Shown here one piece after another: positions 37,361 to 48,300 of a DNA stretch of 64,000 nucleotides. The notes beneath the pieces are model-generated. The model had not been told where the DNA came from, ran no database searches, and was given only the letters and a program-made list of their open reading frames with translations. The position numbers were made by a program, and so were the translations under genes. Positions within the stretch are counted from its first letter, which is position 1, and each line of letters opens with the position of its first letter. Origin of the DNA: Arctopsyche grandis (taxonomy: Eukaryota > Arthropoda > Insecta > Trichoptera > Hydropsychidae); assembly GCF_051622035.1 (NCBI RefSeq), contig NC_135359.1, positions 22,540,001 through 22,604,000 on the forward strand, written 5' to 3'.

Positions 37361-37607
37361 TGCACATATGTATATACATACATATTATACAATTTTTCGT
37401 TTGATATGGGCTGAGAAATTGTTTGGGTATAGTTTAAACTATTGGTTCCTACGGATCCCCTGGAATCCTTGTGACCGCTGAGGAATATGGAAAATTAATA
37501 ATAATTTGGCGGTGCGTTGACTAAAATGATGAAGACTATAACCTTTGAAGACTTTCGTTGTTAAATAAGACTATCGTTTACTGTTTAACAACGAAATCCG
37601 TGCATGT

Positions 37608-38200
37608 TTGGATCGATTTTATGCGCCCTTTGATCGCGCCATGGAATTCCTAGAAAGTAAAGAAAATGATTTGCGGCACAATTTAATTAATTCAAATAAT
37701 GACCTAGCTTACATGCCTGACTCATTTGCTAAAAAAATTAAGCTACAAGGTAATCAATTAAATTTAATTAAAACTAAGAGTATAATATATGCGATGTTAC
37801 AAAAAATTTTTCTATACAACCAAAACTTGGGGAGAGGAGAATGTTCCTTTTTTGAAAGTTTCCAAATCTTTCAAAATCGCAAAAACGAGATGAAGATTTG
37901 CTTGCTTATTGTCAAAACTTAACGGCATTCTGATTTCAGCCACAGATTTGAAAACATTCTTCACTTGGTTATTTCAGATTGGTTGTTGGACTGGGATGAA
38001 TCCTTACTAATACAGAAGCAATTTATTGAATTATCTAAAAATGAGGAGCTGAAACCAATGTTTGAACAAGGATACCACAAATTCTGGTCACTGTACAGAA
38101 GCTGTTAATTGCTTTCCCGTCTTCCTATTTAGTAGAATGTGGAATCAGTGCAGTTATGAACCTCAACACGAAAAAAAATAGTACTCGTGGATACTAATGA
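37608..38200 (+). pseudogene. Decayed hAT (ZBED/SCAND3-like) transposase C-terminal half
   Basis: The frame from 37608 reads FLESKENDLRHNLI, then IKLQGNQLNLIKTKSIIYAM and FLYNQNLGRGECSFFESFQ. After a frameshift near 37920 it continues with DWLLDWDESLLIQKQFIELS and FEQGYHKFWSLYRS. A further shift gives LLIAFPSSYLVECGISAVMN followed by LNTKKN at about 38106-38170. The LQG-NLI-TKS and AFPSSYL-E-GISA motifs are those of the catalytic/dimerisation part of ZBED5/SCAND3-related hAT transposases. At least two frame breaks, so it is non-functional. Confidence 0.8.
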
Positions 38201-39113
38201 ATGTAAACCAAAAACATAGAGTCGAACAAAAATATCATCATCTGGTTCACAAATCTCATTGAAAAAAAATAATGTATTTTTGTATTTTAAAACAAAAGTT
38301 ATAATTTTAATAAATACTACTTTAAATATCAAAACGCTTTCTTTAAAATTTATTTTTCCATCACCATTGTCCATTCAAGACTATGCAGTTATTCAGAGTT
38401 ATTTCACTTGGTAGTTTATGTTTTCACCATTTTTTTCAAATTTTGTGATATAATATATATTTATTTAAGTAAGCCAATTGTATAATAATTATATAAATGT
38501 TTGAATATTAATTGCAGATAATCTTATTATAATTATCTCATTGTACTTAAAGTGGCTCTGTTAACAACGGTTTCCAAATTTGATTTGATTGCTACCGACA
38601 AGAATAATACTGAATCGTATTTTATGAATCAACATTTGTGAAGAAATCGATGCATAGATATTGCATTAGGTCGAGGAAAGGAAATATATTGAATCTCAAA
38701 ACTTCTTTAAATATTTAATATTATACTTACAAATGAAATACCACCAATACGTATCACGATAAAATATGTACATATACATATATGTATGTATGTATAGCTT
38801 TTTAAACCATAAAAATCATATTAAAATTAATTAAAACGTGCTCGAGCTATAGAGTTCATAATCACAAATTGCCCTTTACATATACATGTTTGTACATAAG
38901 TAATATATAATTTCGTAATATATAATATATAATTTCAAATATATAATTGCATCTAATATATAATTTCGAAAGAGACTTCGTAAGTTTATATATTTGGTTG
39001 GGAATTTCGTAAACAAAATAAAATGTTTCTATGACGACAATTAAATTGGTTGAATATTATATTTTTTTCGATTCAAATAAATTTAATAAAAAAACAAATA
39101 AATATTTACTATT
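38201..39113. other. Intergenic, nothing supported
   Basis: AT-rich. ATATATAATTTC is repeated several times around 38905-38965. Confidence 0.6.
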
Positions 39114-39424
39114 AGATTCTCCATTTGTCGGAAAAACGCAGGCAGCGAACACGTTGCTCGCGACGCGAAAATATTTGAAATTATAGCGTTGCAATGCCAC
39201 TCGTTCCTGTTTTTCCCGTTTTCGTTTTTGGGTGATTTTTTTTCACAGTAATCTTCCCAGACATGCATACAATAAATCCTGAAAGTTCCATCGTAATCCG
39301 TTCAGTGGTTTAGGAGCCTATTCGAGACACACAGACAGACAGACATTCATTTTTATATATGTACATACATAGATACTGAGCGAAGCCGGGAAAAACAACT
39401 ATTTAGTATATAATAAATAGAGAT
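39114..39424 (-). mobile_element. 5' part of a non-autonomous Helitron
   Basis: The complement contains TGTCTGTCTGTCTGTGTGTC after a TATATAAAAATGAATG leader, then ATTACGATGGAACTTTCAGG. It also carries TGGCATTGCAACGCTATAAT and CTGCCTGCGTTTTTCCGACA. All are shared with the complete copy at 50537-51195. The hairpin/CTAG 3' end is absent. Confidence 0.75.
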
Positions 39425-39841
39425 GAAAACTATATTGAATTATTTTTAAATTCAATTTTGAGAAGAAAATTGTATATGTATTTTCATTCTTCTGTAACCA
39501 GTAGCTTTCAACTCATTTCAATCTACGGGTTAATTTAAAAATCGAATAGGTACTTATTTATCAAAGTGCACTATCTATTAGCTTCCAAATAAAGATGTAT
39601 GATAAAGTTCGACTTTATTTAATGACATGTTAAATTTTGAGTTTTTTTTATGGTTTAGGGAAAATAAATTGATTTTCACATTTGCATTGCAGAGTACATC
39701 ATACATAGGTATGGTTTTGAAGATGAGCATCTGTTGAAAAGTCATTAGATCTGATCATCATGGAAGTTCGCATCAGATACGTATAATGTGAAAAACTACG
39801 GATGTTGCAAATAACTGCTGCATATTAAGGCGTGGGCGTGA

Positions 39842-39974
39842 TTGAGTTTTAGCTCCGCCCAGGGGCGTGCTATAAAAGGAAGACAGGGCGGTCCAGAGTC
39901 TTCCAGAGTCCAGGCTAAAAGCCCTTCTGTCACTCGGGGCGCGGCGGGCGGCCGCTGCGGGCTCCGGGGTCATC
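39842..39974 (+). promoter_or_regulatory. TATA promoter, candidate upstream DAT promoter
   Basis: GTGCTATAAAAGGAAG places a consensus TATAAAAG at 39871-39878. GC-box-like elements (GGGCGTG near 39833, CTCCGCCCAGG at 39853) flank it, and a GC-rich leader runs to an ATG at 39975. Its position about 5.4 kb upstream of the dopamine transporter, on the same strand, suggests it drives that gene. Confidence 0.55.
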
Positions 39975-40003
39975 ATGACGCCGCACCAACACCCTCACTA
40001 CAG
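39975..40003 (+). CDS. DAT: Candidate alternative first coding exon of DAT
   Basis: ATG at 39975 reads MTPHQHPHY and stops at a good donor, ACAG|GTATGT, after 29 nt (phase 2). A phase-compatible acceptor exists at 45428-45429 (GGCTGGCCTTAG). Joining there gives MTPHQHPHY-S-EMAREK and then the transporter frame. The stronger-looking acceptor at 45411-45413 would instead lead to an early stop. The exon could also be untranslated leader. Confidence 0.45.
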
Positions 40004-40149
40004 GTATGTCCTTGGAAAAATATTTCTAAGTAAATATTTAGCTTATGATCAGAATCAGATTGAAGTCCAACTAGAAGACAAATAGTCTTCGTAAACAATT
40101 TTATATTCTAAAATTAAATCCATGACTTTTTAAATGATTTTTACAATTT

Positions 40150-41100
40150 AAAAAAGTAATAGATGCATAAGTAAAAATTTTTGTAATGAATAAGTAGAAT
40201 AATTTCATTTTAAAACTCTCTCTCTATTAAATTTTTCTCAACTGATTGGATTCTAATGAGAGTGCATGTTAAAAATATTTTTTATTCATTAACCCTTTGA
40301 ATGCTAACCGACACCAATCGGCGTTTTGCCAACAAGTCCGTGGGTCTGAAAAACGTTTACATGTATGTTATGTCTAATTTATTATTTTGTTTCTTGTCTT
40401 TTCTGTTATATTTTTGACCATTGTGGCGCATTAGGAATTCCTGTAATGCTACAACGGTCCAAACTTAAATAAATAAATGTATAAAGTAAAGAAGAATACT
40501 ACCCACGAAGCCTTTCCAGGTAGTATTGAAAAAAATGCATCGAACATGGGTCGTGATATCCGTGTCATTCATTTGTCAACGTTTATTAAGAATGGTTTCC
40601 ACCAGAATTTCTGAATTTATAACCATAGCAGAATATCCCGATCCAGAAATCCCTAACTGTTGAGTGTTTTAGATTGTGGCTTGGCATTTAGATTGTGAGC
40701 ATTGAATTTTAACAACAATAAAGAAGATGGAACTAGTTTTGGAAAAATTAGTTCCATCTTTTGTTTATTTTATATTGTTGCAAGATATATTAGTCTAAAC
40801 ACACCTTTACAAAACTCGAAATTCTCGGCAGTAGTTATCAAGAGTTTGTTTGGATTAGCTACAATTTCTATTGGATTTCTAAATAATTCTAGTTGGTAAT
40901 TTTGTCGAAATTTTCAGAGTGGCGGGCTTTCAACAGAAAATACGTCAGCACTCAAAGGGTTAAAAAAGTAATTCATGCATAAATAAAATTTGTTGTGATG
41001 AATAAGTAGTTACTTTATTTTAAAACTGGCACTCTATTAAATTTTTCTCAACTAGTTGGATTCTAACAAGATTGCATGCTAAAAATATTTTTTATAGTTG
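40150..41100. repeat. ~135-bp direct repeat split by a piggyBac-type MITE
   Basis: Segments 40150-40288 and 40964-41098 share AATGAATAAGTAG/GATGAATAAGTAG, TCTATTAAATTTTTCTCAAC and TGCTAAAAATATTTTTTAT in the same order. The MITE lies exactly between them. Confidence 0.75.
40293..40959. mobile_element. piggyBac-type MITE, 667 bp
   Basis: CCCTTTGAATGCT and, inverted, CCCTTTGAGTGCT form the ends (12 of 13 match). TTAA flanks both sides (40289-40292 and 40960-40963). CCC-starting ends with TTAA duplication are specific to piggyBac. The interior includes a perfect 10-bp hairpin, GATGGAACTA/TAGTTCCATC, at about 40726-40760. There is no transposase. Confidence 0.85.
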
Positions 41101-41454
41101 AAAATTCATTAAAGACTTTGTATGTGCCTATTTATGTTTTTTTTTCCAGAATTTGTATATTTATAAAAAAAATCAAATAAATTTCATGTCCGTTTCATTG
41201 AAACCGTTTTATAATTTTACAATATTTTGTCTAATTAGAATACATCGAATATATTTTTCAAAGCAATCAAAATAGTATTGAAATATTATTTGAATTATAT
41301 AACAAATTTTAATATTACAATCATCTTTTTAATTCCAAGAACCAACAAAAGCGCCAGACGTGTAAGGTGGAAAACAAGGCTTTTCTTTTTCATGGTTTGT
41401 TCTATTTTCGTTATATTATATTCTATTAAATGTTGTCTATTACACATATGTATG

Positions 41455-41745
41455 AAACAGCAACATAGCTCAGTGGGTTAAATCCCTGGCCCGATGTTGC
41501 CGGCCAGACCTTGGATTTATGTGACTCCAGATCGATCGTTTCCTATCAGAGTTTACCAATTTATCTGATCTCATTGTAGAAATGGTTCCAAACATATTGG
41601 CAATATTATTTGTTAATTTTATTATTCGAATATAATTTCAAATTATAATAATAATGTTATAATTTTTTATTAAATACATATGTACAAATTTGGCCATAGG
41701 TGTCGCCTTGGGGCAAAGCCCGTAATGGCACCATGGAAGATATGT
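41455..41745 (+). mobile_element. tRNA-derived SINE, copy 3
   Basis: CAGCAACATAGCTCAGTGGG is a tRNA-like A-box start. The family body GTGACTCCAGATCGATCG, CTATCAGAGTTTACC and GTTCC follow. The 3' part (CATAGGTGTCGCCTTGGGGC and onward) is shared loosely with 46130-46180. Confidence 0.75.
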
Positions 41746-44700
41746 ATGTACATTTTTAATTCAATATATGTAGTATTCGAAAATACGCAACGAAAATTGT
41801 ATAATTCTAAATACAAAGTTTTCAGTGATCGTTACAAAATTTAGTACGTATTGCTAACTATTATCAAATTTTGAAAATTTTATTTCACATTGTACAAAGC
41901 AGATTCATAGACATATTAGTCATTCGGGCTGGTTCCTTTTAGCACAATGTTGCTAAAAAATACACGTAAAAGAAAAACTACGCGTTATACACAAAGCATA
42001 ATCATAAATGTTCGAATATATTAACCAACGCATGGAAATTCAATCTAAGAGAGTTTAAAAAATTAATTTAGAACTAAAAAACAAATGAGTGTTATTGAAT
42101 TATTTAAGAAAAAATAAATATTATAATAGTAAAAAAATTCATTTGTTAATTATTTCTATCTATTCGTATTTTTTTTTCAGATATTAAGTAGTCAGTTATT
42201 TTTTATTGAAATCATCAAAATGTCCATTCTATGTACAAATTCTTCATTCTACATATGTACATATACCTAACGATAAAAAATCCTTAAAGTATATTTCGGC
42301 TTGAAAAAATATTTCATTATGCGTAATTGCGCAATGGCAAATTACAAACCAATTGATCATTTCAAGTACTGACCGATAAACATAAAATCCAGACCAAGCA
42401 ATACTACTTATTATTACAAGCGATTTATTTATGACACATGATTTATTTACACACGTACATATACGACAGGGATTGCACCATTCCAATCATTATTAATAAA
42501 TAAAAAATATTATTAGAATCGATGGTTACGAGTTGATATGTAAATTTTAATTATTCACTACACAAATGTTTAGACTGAAGCCGTAAAAAAATACCAGAGA
42601 CAATATCCTGAACTTACACCCCAGCGCAAATAGGAAATCCGCGAAATAACATCCCCTTTTCGATGCAAGCACGATATCCACGCAGCCTGAACAAACACAA
42701 AAGACGATGGGCGATTTCAACTCTCGAATATTACAATAACAATACGGCGAACTAAAACCGGGACCTTCAAATGAAGGCTCGAAAGAATCGGTCGAGTCAA
42801 AACGTATGTACATATGTAGGTTTATGAAGTCGAGTGTGAGGTAAAATGGGAGCGGGTAATGGAGAGGCGAGTCGAGTGGATATGTTGAGTGGCGTCAATC
42901 CATTTACCTTACTTATACGGGGAATTGATGCTGGAACACGGGCTCTTGTCCACAAACACATGTACATTCGTGATTATTATATTCTGGGAGTGGATTTTTA
43001 ATTGAATCACTCTGGCGACTCATTACCGGTTCGGTGCGGTTGAAACATGTCTGTCGTCGAACTGTTTCTGGTGGAGACGTTTTGTTGATCTGAATGAAGG
43101 CAACTTCAATTTTTCTCTAGAGTTTATCGGGGTCAGATGATTATTCGTATATATAATATATATGAAGGCTGATTCGTTTTCTTTATGAAATAATATATGG
43201 TTGTAAATTTGTAACTTTTTAGAGAGGACGGAGCAAACATATATGTATGAAATAGGGGTTCCAAATATTCTAATATCGAATAATAGCTTCAAATTATTTA
43301 TTTTTAGTTTGAAGAAGGTCAAGATATTATTCAAATTTTAAGAGAATCATAATTTGGAACAACAAATAAAACTAACTATGTAAATATTCTGTACTGTAAT
43401 AGAATAAACGTGTCTTTTACGATTATCTTATTGGCGGAATTGATTTGAATATCTATCGTTGACCAAACCGTGCAAATTGGCAAAGTTTCAAAACGTTCGG
43501 AAGAATGTAGGATTCAATATAAATATGTTGTCAGATCAATGAGCGAAATATAGAAGAGCCTTGTAATGAAAAAAAAGTTCGTATAAAAAGTATTCGGATA
43601 AAGAATATTCGGATTTGAAACCCCTAGTATGAAAAGATATCTCGTTGAGTATGAATATTACAATGAAGTGAATGCTTCTAACAAAGTTGATGAATGATAT
43701 TCGAAGTTTTTTTTTGAAGCACAAGATTGGATAGTTTAAAATGTAGATTAGCTATTTTTTTTTTTTTTTGAAAATTTGGATGTTTTTTTTTTGATTTTGG
43801 AATGCTTTTTATTGTTTATAAATTATCTTTACAATACATCTTAGTTTTATTATGGAAGTAAACAATCTAGTGATCATTTTGTATTTTACAAAAAAAATAT
43901 CAGTATTTATAGGATTGTTTTATTTTAAATTTTAGTGTAATCCATAATTGGAAAAAAGCTAATTAACCTATTTACAAAGCTTTTAAATGTTCATAATCAT
44001 TTTAAACATAATATTTAAACCAAAGACTCTTTAAAGTTGGCGATCAATGTATGTAAAGCAGTTTGTGTTGAGGTAATCTGTGATTGGATGATTTATCAAA
44101 AATAATATATGTAGATAATTTTAAGCATAATTTTTTCTTTGGATTTTCTTATTTCTGAAATTTTTAATTAATGCATATTTTTTTCATTATGAGTTTGTTC
44201 AGTCTTAGTTTTTATTTCCGTTATTTTATTCGCAACATATTTAACAACGATTTTATTTAATATATTTTATTAAAACACTGAAAATTATTAAATGTTCGAC
44301 AGACTTCTATGTAACTTTCAAAAAAACACATCAATTTTGAATGTTGGTATAGGCACGACGAACCTATTCGTTTCCAATACATTAATTAAAGCAATAAACA
44401 TCTAATGTGAGAATATTTGTAATATATTTGAATTAAGTATGTATTTTTGCGTAATAGCTTTTAATTTTTTTTGGTACATTTTACTTAATACAATCTGAAA
44501 TAACATCGTTACTTTGCGTTTAAAGTTATAGATTTAAAACTGTGATTAAAATTAGATATTCAACGGGTGTTTTTAAAAAATATCTGATGTGATTTGAAAG
44601 TGGGAAGAAGACTTTTTGCAAAATTGTCTATTAAGTCCATTAAACAAAACTTTTTATACATTTAAAGGAAAACTTAATTCTGAATTGGGTTTCCAATTGA

Positions 44701-45283
44701 CGCACAATCAATTAATTACAGTAAAATAAAAAAAAAACATATATGTATATATTTCAAGAATTTCCTCCATTAATCGAAGTACATATAATATTATATATGT
44801 ATTTACATGACACGTTAAAATTCACCAACAAACGAGGAAAACATCACCACTTTATTATATACTTTATTTTTATTTGGACTGGTATTGTATATTGCTTATG
44901 GGAATAACGTAACGCTTAATGTATCAAACTTGATTTTAAGTTGTTTTCCTACAATATCATCTACATCAAAATAAAACAACGCATCGACGTCAACTTTATC
45001 ATACGATAAAACATTCAATATATATCGGCCATTCACACTCGAAAACAACGAGTAAATAATTTATTTAACGATTTTTTTATTAATTAGATAATATTAGTCA
45101 GATGCTACGCTAATTTTACAATGCGAATTCCCACACAATTCGCACATTCGCGCTGAAGGGCCGGACAGAACTGAAGGGCCACTTGATATCAATCACGCAC
45201 ATACGAGGATCCGTCGGAATCCAACTTCAGCTAAAAGCGGTCATAACGTGTATACCACCCACGTTTATGAGTGGGTCGATGAT
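41746..45283. other. Upstream region or first intron of DAT, no other gene seen
   Basis: AT-rich with poly-T and A runs. 42800-43000 is somewhat more GC-rich and non-repetitive. If the promoter at 39871 is used, this is intron. No coding exon is supported. Confidence 0.5.
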
Positions 45284-45291
45284 TATAAAAG
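45284..45291 (+). promoter_or_regulatory. TATA box, candidate proximal DAT promoter
   Basis: TATAAAAG lies 111 bp upstream of the ATG at 45395 and about 30 bp upstream of TCGTCACGC (about 45316), where initiation might occur. Confidence 0.45.
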
Positions 45292-45394
45292 GAAGCACTT
45301 ATCACGTTGATAAAGTCGTCACGCACAAGATGATGCAAGGCGCGAATTGTATCCGCGCCGGATCGGTCACCGTGTGAAAACGCACTCGATTAAC

Positions 45395-48300
45395 ATGACT
45401 CCAATTATTACAGGTGCGGCTGGCCTTAGTGAGATGGCACGTGAAAAATCAGCGGTACCTGCCGCTATTCAGCGTGAGACCTGGGGCAAGAAGGTCGACT
45501 TCCTGCTCTCTGTCATTGGGTTTGCGGTGGATTTGGCTAATGTCTGGCGCTTTCCGTATCTTTGTTACAAAAATGGCGGGGGTAAGTCTTAATTCATTGT
45601 ATTTACATATGTTATTTTCTAAAATACACCTTTTTATTCATACTGATGCGATACTAACAGTGGAATATGCTTTGGGGGCAGATAAATGTAGTAATAATAG
45701 AATTGGCTTTAGGCGTCATGGTGTTGTAAGATTTCAGTATGGGCCGGGCCGCACCGTGCGATTTGGTTAAGGGCGACCAGACCAATGCATGCAGGTAGAT
45801 GGGACATGCCACACCCATCAACTTGTTTGTCGCACACATTTCCATACATTTTTTCGTGTCGCGCAATTAGTCGGCCGACAAAGTTGCACGGTATGGCATA
45901 CTTAATTACATAGTTTCCACCACAGTGACCTCGATTGAAGAGAACTTGCTCAGAGTGTATCTGCAATACTGATACTTAGACTTGGATATTTGTGACTCCA
46001 AGTCGATCGTTTCCCATGCGAGATCGCCAATATATCTTTAACAAATTGGCAAAACCATCCTACCTACTATTTGTCATCATTATTTGAATATGATTTCAAA
46101 GTTATTATCTATAAATTTATATATGTACATATGCCCAAATTTAATATTATACTATAGGTGTTGACATCATGGTAAAATATAAATTTATATTACATACATA
46201 CGTGTATATTGAAAAAAAAACGTTTGTTCAAAATTTTAGTGGAGTTGGTGCCAATGTAGCTTAATTACATAAGTTACATCGATAGCGTTTTAAATCTTGA
46301 ACTATCTATAATAAAAATAACTACATTCAGTTCAATTTGCCAACATAAAAATTATGTTAAAAAGTTCAGAAAAATTAAATAAGAATTTGTGAAAATACAT
46401 AATGCTTCTGTATGAAAATAGATATTTTTTTACTGTAAATAAAAACTTTATAACGCTTTTAAAAACAAACATACATACGTTTCATATATGAGCCGTTATA
46501 TTTGAAAGTCCACTTTTCTCCATTTCGGGAAATATTTCGTGAAACATTAATTATAATGTTTTGCGGTTAACAATATTTAAAAATACTGATGGCCTGTCAG
46601 TAGGTTTAATCTGCTTTTCCGAGAATCTGGACGTATCGAATTAAAATAAAAATTTGTGAATTAATTCAAACGGAAATAGTGTTTTTAGAACTGAAAATTG
46701 GATTTCCGCCACTTTCAAATATAATACATACATACATATCTTTAAGTTGAAATTTTCGATTGAAAAAGTTTCTTAAACACGCATACGCAAACTGCAAGCG
46801 TTTTGCCATCGTTGACATATGAAAGACATTAGGAAATTGGACTTTACTAAAATATGAGGCTGGGATGGACCAAATCAGATTTCCACTCGAGCGCCCATCT
46901 GCGGTGCAAAAGGAGCCCCCAGAGGAAATGAGTCGCCGTAGGCGCCTCTGCCCCCGACACAGAGCCCCCACCTCAAACACCACAAGACACCTCATTACAT
47001 GTACAACAAAACGAACATACTGAATAATATATCATATCAAACAAGGTTTGTTTTAAATATTTAAAACAATTGAAAACAAAATAATTTCAAAATTCAACAT
47101 TTATTTTCAAAAATCAACAAGTACATATGTACACAGTTGATTTTTAATTTCGAGTGGGCAGTCGTAATTACCGACGTCCTCATTGAAGACCATCATTGTT
47201 ACAATGCACCTACAAGTTGCAGTATGGCAGTATGAACAATGGTAAATATTGTAATAAATAAATTAGCTACGTCCTCGTTGAATTTGAAGAAGTCAATATT
47301 CCAGTACACGGGAGAGGTATTATGTGAGGGTGAAGGTCCTGTCCTCCCTCATCCCACCCTCCTATTTGGGAGGGGGTAGAGTGTCATGATGGCTGGCGAA
47401 CTACGTCGCAACTCAATTAAGGCACCTATCGGAAATTTCTATTTCGCCTAATTGATGCTATAATCACATTGCGACAGCGACAGTTAATTGTCGACGAGAC
47501 TGGCAATCTCAAGCCGGACCAACTACTACATACATATATGTACAATGAACGTCTATTATAAAATATGTATATAATCTACATATATACATACATACATTCA
47601 TAATCATATAAAATATCAAGGAGAATTGATTGAATTCATTTTAAATCATTGAACGTTTAAAGAAGTAATTGGAAAATAAAATTTGTATCACTAACTAAAG
47701 TGAAGCTAAATGAAAATACGATATTTCATGCGTAACATTATAAAGATTTGAATGAAAAATTCGTTTTATATTTTGGTATATAAGTCCAACGAGTATCTAC
47801 TGATCAATAAGTTATATGTAAAATTTGAACGCGTGGGCAGTAATTAACTAAATTTCCTCGAAAATTCGTGGAAAAGTTTGTTAGGAAAATTGAATAAAAA
47901 ATGCATTTACCGACAATACGGGTATCACATCATCCAATTTTCTTCACCGATTCCTTAAATTTAAAATAGGTATTTAATATTCTGAAATTCTTTAATTTTG
48001 GCATCAAATTTATTGAACCAGTTTAGAAAATCAGGTGACTCCCACATTAGTCAATGAATAAGAGCTGAGACTTCCCGTGGGAATAGGCAAGTAAGGCGAC
48101 TCCTAAGGGCGGAAAATTTTGAGAGGCGACAAACCGAAGGAGGAAAACATATCAAATATCCTGTTTATATTTATGTATATAATAACTTGTCATTCAAGAA
48201 TAGACCGCCAATACTCAACTGATCTAAGTATGTACATAATATCATCGAAATTACCTTAAATAAAAAAAGATCTTATGTGAAACTTGGACGTTGAACGCCA

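Noticed and set aside
46666..46995. 109-codon minus-strand frame
   Set aside because: Half of it runs through the MITE at 46495-46730; no domain.
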